Assembly: GCA_015501605.1 (NCBI GenBank)
Contig: JADNRZ010000020.1
Coordinates: 927,620 to 991,619, forward strand
Direction of reading: 5' to 3'
From: Panaeolus papilionaceus
Lineage: Eukaryota; Basidiomycota; Agaricomycetes; Agaricales
Length of the DNA stretch: 64,000 nucleotides
Of the stretch, positions 1 to 9,868 are shown in pieces (position 1 is the first letter of the stretch; each line of letters starts with the position of its first letter). The translations under genes and the position numbers were made by a program. The notes beneath the pieces are model-generated. The model worked only from the letters and a program-made list of their open reading frames with translations, did no database searches and had not been told where the DNA came from.

Positions 1-973
1 TTGAACAGGATTGGGTGCATCAGAGCCGCAAGTGCCCTGTTATCAAATTACAGCGTTACTATGGGATCGTATTCACAAAAGAAAATTATCAACTACTCAC
101 GACGTGCATCCACCATAAGAATGACCGATGGCAATCAATTGACGTTCTGAGAACCCTCGCTCCAGTCTTTGGTTAGTTTCCTCTAAAGAAAGCCGAGGAA
201 GGTGTACAGAAAGAGTAGCAGTTGATCGTGTGGGCAAGAAGTGTGTAAAGAAGTTGACGATATCGCGAGCATTGTCCTGCCAGTCAACTATAAAACAAAA
301 CCTATTGGGTCAATGATGCAACTGAAAATAAATCGCCATTGCACACACAAATTCCAGATAGTGATGTGCTGTTTATTAAAGCAGCATCTCCGTGTTGAAC
401 TGACTCCCAGGCCCAAACTTCGTCAATCGATGCACCAGCTTTGGACGATAGTATATGTCCAAGGAAAGGCTCCCAGATCTTCAATTCAAAGAATGTATTA
501 GCGAGTCACTCATAAACCGTGAAGCAAAGCTCAGATGTTTGTACCTCCTTTGGAAACCCATTTGCATGAGCGAGGAACAATGTAACTCCTGTCTTGTTTG
601 ACTCGTTGAGCCCTTTCCTCAAGTACCGATTTACGACATTCCACAGGACTGAAGGATAGCCGTCGGTCACTTTGGAAGTCCTCAACGCGTCCAGCTCTTT
701 CCTAATTTCAATCAATCGCTGCCGTTTCTGCTCTTTCGCAAGCGTATGATGAGGAAGTTCAGGAACCGGTGCTTGACGTGTTGTTCGCAGGTATGATGCG
801 GGAAAAACGTGGGTGCTTAACGTGAAGGGTGCAGAGAAGCTTGGTTTACGAGGTGGTGAGGGAAGTCCAGGGTAGTCCAGGGGTTCAGGAGGTGGATATA
901 CAGGAAGGCATTTACGGATTTCAACTGGATCCCAGCTGAAAGGTGGTGGTTGCGGATAAGCATTGGGTTTCAT
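1..973 (-). CDS. alpha/beta hydrolase, 5' part (runs off window)
   Basis: Spliced model on the minus strand: exons 973-545, 478-349, 287-101 and 36-1, with introns of 66, 61 and 64 nt that all have GT-AG ends and keep one open frame (about 260 residues visible). The protein starts with a Pro-rich segment (MKPNAYPQPPPFSWDP), then carries LFLAHANGFPKEIWEP, which fits the oxyanion/early-strand region of alpha/beta hydrolases. The nucleophile elbow GHSYGG follows across exon 3. The combination resembles the fungal family annotated as Lpx1-like peroxisomal or general hydrolases. The remaining acid and His of the triad lie beyond the left edge, so substrate and any C-terminal targeting signal cannot be judged. 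The ATG at 973 fits the family start and begins the open frame. Family placement is from recalled motifs, not a search. Confidence 0.8.
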
Positions 974-3243
974 GCTGCTGGGATTTGGGTTTAAGATGGG
1001 TTGTGAAGAGGTAAATAAATGTTAAATCGTACCTGGTCGCCTTTTGGTCGATGGACAACTCTCCTAGAAGAATGTGGTACCGGAACAAGATTGGAATTAT
1101 GAGCAGGAGCGTGATATCAAAGAACACTTCAATACCACGGATTTTCACGTGGCCGGTAGGGGAAATAACAGGAATTCAATTGCCAAATACTACTGAGCAT
1201 GCCCGAGGTGTATGTCAAAGATTCTTGAATGAAAAATGACTGCGAAATGTTGAAAAGGAAAGCATGTTGGGTGGTTAACCATGATGGTATGAGAAACACT
1301 AATGTAGGCAGTGGCGACTTACCCCAGACCCCAATTCAATCTGATCGGCGTTATCCGAACTTCGCTGAACTTGAACTAACTCAGACAGCAATACAATGGG
1401 TTCAGTTCATCATTGGTTCAAAACTCGCATCCGCCTCAGTTGTGAATTTAAATGCCAGGGACCTCTGATGAAAAAACAGTGGTCACTAGCAAAGGGTGGT
1501 CCACTGCTAAAACTAGAGTTAGACTCAATAGTAACAGTGGTCCGAACGTGCATGAGTCGGATTCCAATTTTGTGGTAAGCGGTGGGACTATTCTACCAAT
1601 ACGATGCCGATGGTACTGTTTTTATCTATATCATATACTCCATAAATTCTGCTTTGAGACTGGCTGAACCTGAGGTGCTCGAGCTTTTGGCTACCGCGGA
1701 CGAATGAACCCACGATTCAGGAGCAGGGATGTTGATCATTGAGGAGGTACTCATAGATATTGTAGTCTGTTATATCAAAGAACGTTTGAGGCTGACAATG
1801 GCCGGGGTATGTGTGTGCTCACGCGACTACTTGGCTCGATAAACCCCTTTCAGGAGCGTACGCGTTTGTGGTCTTGTGCCGTCAATTTGGATTGCTGTTG
1901 AGATTGTACATTCATCACTTGGCATATTTAAGAGCAAGATCCGGGGCTTTGCGTTGTTGGTTTTAATCAGCTTACTCGACAACGCCATTTGTGGGGTTCA
2001 ACAGATTCAACGTGGATTCGTCGTGGAATCGGAGTTGTCGCTGGTGCTAGCGATGCACGTTTGTCGTTTTAAACTGCTAAATATAACCGTGAACGGATCT
2101 GACGCCGGCTTTGTGAACTCGGCCCAGGTAGTGTATCAGACTTGTAATATTAATGCATTACAATAAAAAATATGCTCCATTCATATGGGTCGATATAGCA
2201 ATTTGGGTAACTCCGTGGGACTCTTGAGAGGTCTGTTGGTTGCAGCCTCAGACGCTTGTTTGGATCTCGAGGATGTTCGTACCCATAAGCTGAGATGAAG
2301 GGAAAGTATATGTCCCGCCTTGAATTAAGATTTTTGTCATGGTTCTGTAGAGAACCAATGCTTGATGCCCTCAGTCGCCCAACGATAGATCTTTGACGCA
2401 ACAAAATATTGATGGGCGCTTAATTGTTGGCCATCAGTATGAATGATGTTCAGATCGGGCAGTAAGTTCTAGAGCTAACGGATTCCGAAAAATCCATTTG
2501 GACTCTAAATGGAATCCAATGGACAGATGGACTCGGATGGAATCATGTGGTGACGATGTGATGAGGCGCGTCTCAAACGCGTCGAATTTATCACATCCGG
2601 CCAGTGTTCTTTTGGGACTAACATTGTGAAATAAATAATTTGATTAATTCATATTCTAATTCAGTCAAATGTAACACTTGGCGATGTCTTTGTGGCATAG
2701 CTATCGGTTTCTATTGAAACATCAAGTCCAACGGCACTACTGGTTCAAATATCAAGGATGCCATGAGATTGTACACCCGCAGCCTAAAATGGCCGATGCG
2801 ATGCAAAGCGGTAGTACACGGTGAGACGGAGGTAGCAGGGAGCAAGCGAGGACGGCTGGCTGTCAGGAGCTGGCGCTCTTTCCCATCAAAATATCCCGCC
2901 CGTGAACAGAATTCAAACAAGGTAGCTGGTGGAGCGTATTGGCAATTGTGTTCTGGCTGCTGGGCTTTTAGGGGATAAAATCTTTGATGTGACACTACTC
3001 AGCAGCCTTCACGTACTAGTTGGGCGCTTGATCGTGTCATCGTGAACTGGAGGAACGTTCGATTGCGACAGCAAATATGTGGCATAATTTTAAACTCAAG
3101 ACCCAATATTTTTAGCACCCCGCATGAGCAATAGGGTCCAAACTAGGGCCTACATAGACTCGGAGTCTGATCGTAATGTTCCCAGTTTTGCGGGTGGGCC
3201 TGGTCAGAATACTGGGTCACATAATCATATGTGGCTGTGCTAA
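974..3243. other. intergenic, no supported gene
   Basis: Only short unconserved open frames occur here. A hydrophobic stretch can be read on the minus strand around 1030-1148 and an overlapping frame on the plus strand at 1051-1239, but neither has convincing splice partners or a family signature. The part next to 974 should contain the promoter of the hydrolase. A short direct repetition of a GGAATCCAATGG/GGACTCGGATGG-like motif is visible around 2495-2545. Nothing else is supported. Confidence 0.5.
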
Positions 3244-4176
3244 TTGGGACCAGAACTGAAACCGGTGTCTTTCTCTGCCACCCCTTTGCACTCTATCTAT
3301 CAACGCCTTGAACAAATCACACCAGCAAGCATGAATCCTGAGCTTTTAATCCGCCTGGCTAAACGAGGCAAAGCCTGGGGTTCACATGAACTTGCTGCAT
3401 ACAACATCCAAACAGAACAGCAAGATGCTGCTGCTTTTTTTGAAGTAGACCACGACAATCTCCCTGATCCTCATGTCCCCCCTGACCTCCTGGAGAAGCT
3501 TGAGGCCAAGGACATGACCAATCGTGAAGCCATCCTCACCACTAATGCCATGGACCTAGCAATGGGAGTGACACTCTCACCGGAGTCAGCTGTTGTTGAC
3601 TTTGTACGCCGGATCTTTGATATGGTCAACTACTACTTCACTCGCAACACTTTGCTATGCTCCCGCAAGAACATCAAACTCATGATCTGTGGAGTTGCCA
3701 TGCATGCAAAAACAGATGTATGCTTGCAAACAATCTATGATGAAATCCTTCTCTTATTTCAGGAAGACAAACAGTACCTGAAGCATAGATATGACCCAGA
3801 GGCTCAACTCATTGCAGTAGCTATTGCAGCCTTCCAAAACAACAATGAAAAGCATGCTCTTGCCCATTTAGAGCCTCTCCAGCAGCGTTTATTCCCTGGA
3901 TTTGTTATGGTTGGCACTGCCCCAGTATTCTACAAGATCTACATTACAAAGGAACTGGCGGATGCTGTCAAGTATGGCACATTCCCCCCCACACCTACTG
4001 TTGTTCACTTCCATGTGCCTTCTGTTCCTCGCCCAGATCATCGCTTGAGTGAAGGAATGAAGCCTTTGGACAACCGTTGCATTATACTTCGCTGTTTTGA
4101 ACCACTCAAGAAATTCATTGTCCTAGATCCTGATCTGAAGGCTGCTATCCAAAGCAAATCATCACACCCCCTTTGA
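3244..4176 (+). CDS. orphan protein, likely 3' exon of a lineage-specific gene
   Basis: This is an open frame of 310 codons ending with TGA at 4176. An in-frame TAA lies directly before 3244 and the first in-frame ATG is at 3331 (MNPELLIRLAKRG), yet the amino acids before that ATG look coding. An acceptor-like sequence (GCTAAT followed by CAG near 3254) suggests an upstream exon joins here. The product is a soluble, mixed alpha/beta-looking protein with no transmembrane segment and no motif I recognise. It contains repeated acidic/His-rich loops (FFEVDHDNLPDPHVPPDLLE) and a C-terminal ERCI-like core (NRCIILRCFEPLKKFIVLDP). Such orphan ORFs are often multicopy and repeat-associated in mushroom genomes, but that is inference. 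No function is proposed. Confidence 0.5.
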   Translation: MGPELKPVSFSATPLHSIYQRLEQITPASMNPELLIRLAKRGKAWGSHELAAYNIQTEQQDAAAFFEVDHDNLPDPHVPPDLLEKLEAKDMTNREAILTTNAMDLAMGVTLSPESAVVDFVRRIFDMVNYYFTRNTLLCSRKNIKLMICGVAMHAKTDVCLQTIYDEILLLFQEDKQYLKHRYDPEAQLIAVAIAAFQNNNEKHALAHLEPLQQRLFPGFVMVGTAPVFYKIYITKELADAVKYGTFPPTPTVVHFHVPSVPRPDHRLSEGMKPLDNRCIILRCFEPLKKFIVLDPDLKAAIQSKSSHPL

Positions 4177-4608
4177 TTTGTTAGTATGTGACACAAAAAG
4201 CAATGATTTTTGTAACTATATTTTTGTAAATGAGAGGGGACTATTCCCCAGACAAATCCAACTATGTGTTTCTGATTAAAACTTTGTTCTGCACGGGAGA
4301 GATTAAGGACTTCGGCCCTCTCCCAGCTCAAGGCAGTACAAGGAAAAGGAGTGGTGCTTCAGGTCAGAGTGCTAGGTCCCAGTCCAAAATGATGGTAATC
4401 TTGCAAGCTGATCCTTGAAGACATCTCCATGATATCCCTAGGCTTCTGTGGCTCTGCGTGGTGGCACACAAAAGAAAACAGAGCAAAAAATAAATGAAAG
4501 CCGATGAGTGGTCGTAGTGTACACAAGTTGTATGTTATAAGCAAAGCGAATAGGTGGAAGCGAAAATTAGCTACAGTAAAGGGCGTATCGAGGTGTTGTC
4601 CATTAAAA
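4177..4608. other. convergent intergenic region
   Basis: Space between the orphan ORF (plus) and the F-box gene (minus), expected to hold both 3' untranslated regions. No open frame with family features is visible. Confidence 0.5.
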
Positions 4609-6574
4609 TCAAGAAATTGTGAAAGAGTCCATCATTTGGAGCTGGAAAGGGACATCAGCATTGTTGCAATGTAGCTCTGTCAAAGGCGGTGGTGTGATAA
4701 CTTACGTCCGATAACGACCAGTCGGCATTTGAGTAATCGTCGACGAGATATGGCGATGATGAAGCCGAGTTGGGGACAGTCTGGGTATGGCGAATGTGAT
4801 GAGAACGTCGTGAAACATAAGTAAGAAAATTACAGGATCTTACTTGCGATTGAGAGCTGGAAGGTTCCTCGGGCGGACTATAAGTCGGAAAGTTACGCAG
4901 CTCGTCACCAGTGGCCAGAGGGGACAGAGGTGGCGTCCACATACCCACTTCCTCTTCGATTTTCACCTCCTCTTTGACGCGTGGCGAAATATCTATAGGA
5001 TGGCCCATCGAAGTTGACGCCAAAGAGGCTGAGGGTGTTAAAGTCTGCTGTGTGGGCTGAGACCTCTCAACCATTGGTTGCACTTCGTTATCCCCAGGCA
5101 GCACCACTCCCTCCCAGTCCCACTCAGCAAAATCATCTACCAGCGCAGGTACATCTACAGGCTGGCTGTACCATCCAAACCGCTCCAAATGACCGTAAAA
5201 CCAGTTCATATCGTCCGCAGATAAAGCAGGTCCCTCTCCCCTTAGATAGACGCTCCACATGGGAAGTGTATGATAGAGCTCAGTTGTGACCTTGTGTTTG
5301 CCCGCCGCTTCTAACCTAGCCTTGATAAGTCGCTTGAGCAGGTCAGGTGAGATGAAGGTTTGGACGACGTCCTTGTCTGGTGACGATCTACATTGGTCGA
5401 TGGTGAGGTTGCGGAGATTTTGGAGGTAAAACTTCGCGTTGGCCGTTTTGCGACACATCAGCTTGATGAGCTTATCGTCCACTCCTGTGCATCGTGTCAA
5501 GTCCAGAGAAACACCATCCCAGCGCTTCAGCATCTCCAGTAGGGTGTCGCTATCTGTATTGATATCCCGCAAGGCCATGCCATGCGACATGAACCACCCA
5601 TCGGTGATTAAACCGCACTTCTCAAACGTGAGCGACGTGAACTGCGTTCTGTTCTGAATACACTTCCAGAACGCTAACAGCTTCTCGGATGAGAAGCCCT
5701 GTAAGTGGAGGTTCTCGACGTATAACTCCTGCTTGCGGTTATTCCGACAGGAGGAAAAGTCGAGGTTGATGTTAAAGAGAGTGAGAGAAGCAAAATGCCC
5801 CATTTTCGCGAGGTTTTCGATGAGATTGTAAAGTGAAAAGTCTCGGCCGTGCACTTCAACGGGGTCGAAGTCGTAGATGGTGAGTTGCTTTTGGACGAGT
5901 GGAACAAAGGATTCTGGCCAGCCTAGGAGGCTGACGTAGTGGGCAAAGATGGATCCTGAGAGGATGAGATGTCTGAGGTCGCCCAGGAGCCGCTGTTCCT
6001 TAGTTCTAGGTCTTCCGTACCAGAACCTTTCTAACTGCGGTATCTTCTCTTGCCGGCGGGCGAAAAAGCGCAAGGTTTTGAAATTTGGATAGTTGCCGGA
6101 GAGTTTATGGACAGGAGGGAGGGAGGTGGTTTTCCTGACGTTGATGATGAGGGTGCGACATCGTTGCATACACTCAAGATCGGCAAAGACGTCTAGGACT
6201 TTGAACATCTCTTCAGATTCTTTATCCACAGTAGGCGGGTTTTGAATGTGCTTGCTGATGAAGAATGCGTCCATGAGGAGTGATCCAGAGGCTTGAAACA
6301 AGTCGGTCAATGCACTTCTGCTATTGAATTCGTCGACAAAGACGACGATGAGAGTCATAAAGCGTGGCACGCGGAGCACAATTTGGCGGATAGGTTTACA
6401 GAGATGAAGCAGAGAATAGGGGAAGAGTGAGTGTGTTCGGAGCTCGCTCAGCCGTATCTCTTCCACTGGTTTAGATATGAGCTGTTCTTGGTGCACATAA
6501 TCGAATATCCGGACTAAAATTTCAGAAGGAAGACCGTCAAGGCTCGTTTGAGAGTTTGCGAGTCTGTAAAACAT
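4609..6574 (-). CDS. F-box protein with leucine-rich region
   Basis: Three-exon model: 6574-4844, 4780-4706 and 4641-4609, giving 612 residues. Residues 13-30 (LDGLPSEILVRIFDYV) are a typical N-terminal F-box, the Skp1-binding module of SCF ubiquitin ligases. The following 430 residues have the irregular leucine-rich spacing common in mushroom F-box families (for example LTSLTFEKCGLITDGW and GVSLDLTRCTGVDDKLIKLM). The C-terminal 100 residues are acidic, Ser/Pro-rich and probably disordered. The first intron (63 nt, GTAAGA...CCCAG) has no in-frame stop, so retention would simply insert 21 residues. The second (64 nt) must be removed to reach LQMMDSFTIS-stop; unspliced, the frame ends 16 codons later. 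Substrate is unknown. These families are large and fast-evolving in Agaricomycetes. Confidence 0.85.
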
Positions 6575-7322
6575 GGCTTGTGAGGTTGTGTTGTTACTAA
6601 GAGACTTGTGACGGTTTCAATTAGACATTTAATTGCGCGTGTTATCCGCAGCGCGTGTATTGGAGGTGTTTTCAATGAGTTTCGGGCATGAAATTGAACG
6701 TACGGCTTCAACTTGGGAGGGACCTGTGTTGTGGATGACGATGGTTGTGGTGGTGAGGAGGAAGAGCTGAAAGGAGCAACCGAGTCAGTTTAGCCTAATG
6801 AGAAATGAGGGTAGGTTATTTCATCCACCACTCCTGACCCTTTCAACACGGTCCTCGTTGCGCCGGACTTTGTGAGTGGCTTTTTACGCATATAAGGTGG
6901 GAGTATGAAGACAAGTCTGTTCGACTTCAATTTTATCGACGAACCATCAGTCTCACGATGTACAGTGGATTGGGAAACTCTTTTTATTTTTGTATAGGCA
7001 CGCGTCGCGTCACGTCGTCATCTATAATAGATACATAGATAGTAGTATCAAGTGCGAGAGCGTTAAAAGTCATTAATTAATACGCGGGTTCTGGGGTTGA
7101 GTTTGGTATAGATATGGCTAAGAAAACATTAGATAGTGTCAAGAAGTTTCGAGCAGGGTGGATTAATATGGATTGGGGGTCTAGGGTTGGTATATATATC
7201 CCCTCTCGAGTATGTGTGCGTGTGTGCAATCCTTGTGAAATGAAAATGGCCAAGGGTATACTTGACAATAGGTTTCGTTTCATTCGTAGACAGGCATTGG
7301 CTGGCAGGTCTGCCATGCATAA
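6575..7322. other. intergenic, promoter of F-box gene and 3' side of permease
   Basis: No supported gene. The stretch next to 6575 should hold the F-box promoter. 6990-7322 is AT-rich and should contain the 3' untranslated region of the permease gene. A CA/TG-rich segment near 7190-7225 (GTATGTGTGCGTGTGTGC) is a short low-complexity run. Confidence 0.45.
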
Positions 7323-9151
7323 TCATGAAATCACCACCATCTCCGCAGTCACAATCGCCATTCCAACGACTGTCATTGCCAGCAAAGGTGCTACATTCCA
7401 TTTGGCAAAATCAAAGAGTGAGATCTCCTTGTTCTTTTGTTTCAGGATGGCTTTCCAGAGCAGGCCGGCAAGACTGGCAGAGAAAGTGACACTGACAGCG
7501 CCGATGTTGCTGGACACGGCAAGGGCGATGGCACCTGCACGGGCGCTGTGTGATGGGAGGTCGGCGGCGTGGATAATTTTGGTGAGGAGGATGGTTGCAC
7601 CGATGTTGGTTCCAGCAATGTTGCAGAGAATAATACCCATGACGCCTACAACCCAGATGACCGGTATCATGTGCCCCCCTGTGGCCTTTCCGAGCCAGCC
7701 GCCGAAAACCTCTATCCAGCCTTGGTTAGTCAATGCTTCTATGAGGATGAATTGGGAGAATGCAAAGGGTATCAGGCCGAATGGGAGTCTGGGCAACGCA
7801 GTGAAGAATGTGGGGAAATGATGCGATAAGTCCTCGTGGATGGCTGCAAGTTTTTCGCGTTGTTTTACAAAGAGACGCGGTTTAGTCTTGACGGAGGGTA
7901 TCTCAGCTGGTTTTAAAGCACTGGGCGGCGGGTTCTCCTCGATGGGTGAAGAGCAGCGGTGAGTATCGACCGAGCCATAATTACTATTAGGGCCAGGGCC
8001 GCCGGCGAGGGCAGTGGTCAACGTCGCTGAGCTTTGCCTGCTTGTTACCACCTCCCCCTCCACGCGAACGTCCGCACTCATGGCTCGATTGAGCTCGCGA
8101 ACCATGACAGCCTCTCCTTCTTTAAGTTTGTCCAACTTGCCAGTCTTGAAACGGTAATGATCCCAGCAAATGTCGAAAGCAAATTTGAACACGGCAAATG
8201 GCAAGACGATCTTCCAAACATCGACATGGAAGAAGCTGAGCACGATGACGACCACTAGACACGTTGCGAGCAAGATACTGCCAAACCAGGCGCTGACAGG
8301 GTCGCGCAGAACTGTCCTGGGATCGAGGTATCCATCTCTTTTGAGTTGCTTGGGGACCCACTTTTGGTCATGGAATTGGAAGTAAAGAACGATATAGCAT
8401 GCAACGCTGCACGCAAGGAATGGCAGGATTGTGTACGCGGTGAATGCGGCGTTGTTGATCCGGAAACCCTCACATATGACAACGTTTGTTGGGTTGCCTA
8501 CAAACAGGACCATGCTGGCCGTATTGGCAGCCGCAAACTCCGAAATAAGCCATGCCATGGGCAGAAGCCCTGCTGCATTTGTGTAGTAGACCAGGAAAGC
8601 TGTCCCCGACAGGATGATGGGGTCGTTTCCAAGGATCATGCTGATTACGGTGATGAGGATGTAGAAATAAAGGTAGAGACGACGACCGTTTTTTCCACCT
8701 TTATTGCTAACCCAGAAAGCTGAAGCTTGAAGGATACCAGTTACATCGAGGGTGATAGCCATATAGGCCAGAGAGATGAAGAGAATGAGAATGTTATAGG
8801 GCTTTATGCCATCTGCAGTGTTGAAATACGAATTGAGCAAAGTAATTTTATTGATGACAAGATAAACAGACCCGTTCCAACAATGCCGTTCCGTATTTGA
8901 GCTGGACCAAGGCACTGAGAAGCCCAGAGTATGGCAATCGTCAAGATGGGAGCGCTCATGAGTCCAATAGTGATTTTGACTTCTCTGAGCCATGCTGGTA
9001 TTCGTCTTGGTATTTTTATTGTTATTTTTAAGCGTTCATGTATCGCTTGCTGTAGTGATGAGAGCGAGAAGGACAACGGGAAGATGACGAGAATCTGGGA
9101 GATGAAAAATAAGAGGATAGTGACAATCGAGAATCTGTCGATGTCGGCCAT
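7323..9151 (-). CDS. ArsB/NhaD (ion transporter superfamily) permease
   Basis: Two exons, 9151-8872 and 8812-7323, with a 59-nt intron in phase 1. The joined frame reads IRNGIVGTDGIKPYNILILF across the splice and encodes 589 residues. About 10-12 hydrophobic segments are visible in two blocks, separated by a polar cytoplasmic loop of roughly 110 residues (Ser/Pro/Lys-rich, about residues 300-410). Block 1 contains GNDPIILSGTAFLVYYTNAAG and GNPTNVVICEGF, matching the GNP-TN re-entrant signatures of the ArsB/CitM/NhaD group. Block 2 repeats it as CNIAGTNIGATILLTKI, consistent with the internal duplication of this superfamily. Fungal relatives are usually labelled arsenical-pump or citrate-transporter-like, but the substrate is not determined here. 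Membrane location (plasma or vacuolar) is unknown. No arsenic resistance partner genes lie nearby. Confidence 0.87.
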
Positions 9152-9868
9152 GGTGTCGGTAACGAGTTATAAATTGTATTGGGCGGCCAGTCTAGTAAAA
9201 GTGGGGGATTTGGTGTGCAACAACCAGTCATCCAGCGTTTTAATGTGCGGTCTTCGTGACCCTTAGGTGTGTGCGCGTCGTCTGTATTAATTATTAGCAC
9301 GTTGTCCACTGACCACAAGTTGAATGAACAGGAATAGACTGCAATAAAATAATTTACCTTTTGTATTGCGGCAATGAAACGAGCTCCACCCACAAAAAAG
9401 CGCTGAATCTAAGCGCCTCCTCTGCTTCTTTGCCCACAAACAGCGAAGTGTTTAGAACCAAGTTGCAACGAAAAATAAACTGACATCTCGAATAATAAAT
9501 TCGAAGGCTGTGCGGCATCCAGGGCGAAGCTACTATATGAAGTTCCCATGTGACCTATCCCAATAAGGAAGGTCTGTTATTAAGGGTGCTTTATGTTAGA
9601 GTCTTGGTTCAAATCCTATTGGCTACATGTCAAAGCTATGCCATCTGCAACATCTGCACGAGTACATAGACGCCCGTTTTCAGCGGCGTTTGTTCTTTCT
9701 TGTCCGTTTCTTGTTCCCAGACCACCACCATCTTCCAGCGACATCTCCCTATACCCCGTAGCTCCTTGGACGGATTCTTTTGACTGTGTCCTCACGATTT
9801 CTACTGACATATACCAACTTTGTGACGGCTGATACCTCAGCAAAGAACCAGTGAAGGGAAGGAGACAA
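9152..9868. other. divergent intergenic region between permease and CorA-like genes
   Basis: The permease (minus) and the CorA-like gene (plus) are divergently transcribed from this 0.7-kb region, which should hold both promoters. No TATA box in a convincing position was recognised. Open frames in it are short and unconserved. Confidence 0.45.

Noticed and set aside
921..1239. Possible small membrane protein upstream of the hydrolase
   Set aside because: A hydrophobic stretch is readable on the minus strand, but there is no conserved motif, no convincing splice partners, and it overlaps the hydrolase start.
4781..4843. Continuous 639-codon frame for the F-box gene without introns
   Set aside because: The segment has perfect intron borders (GTAAGA...CCCAG, 63 nt), and the following 64-nt intron of the same type is also present, so the spliced 612-residue form is preferred.
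7114..7821. Long plus-strand frame of 235 codons over the permease gene
   Set aside because: It is the antisense of conserved membrane segments of the permease; composition and position show a mirror frame, with no ATG-based family homology.
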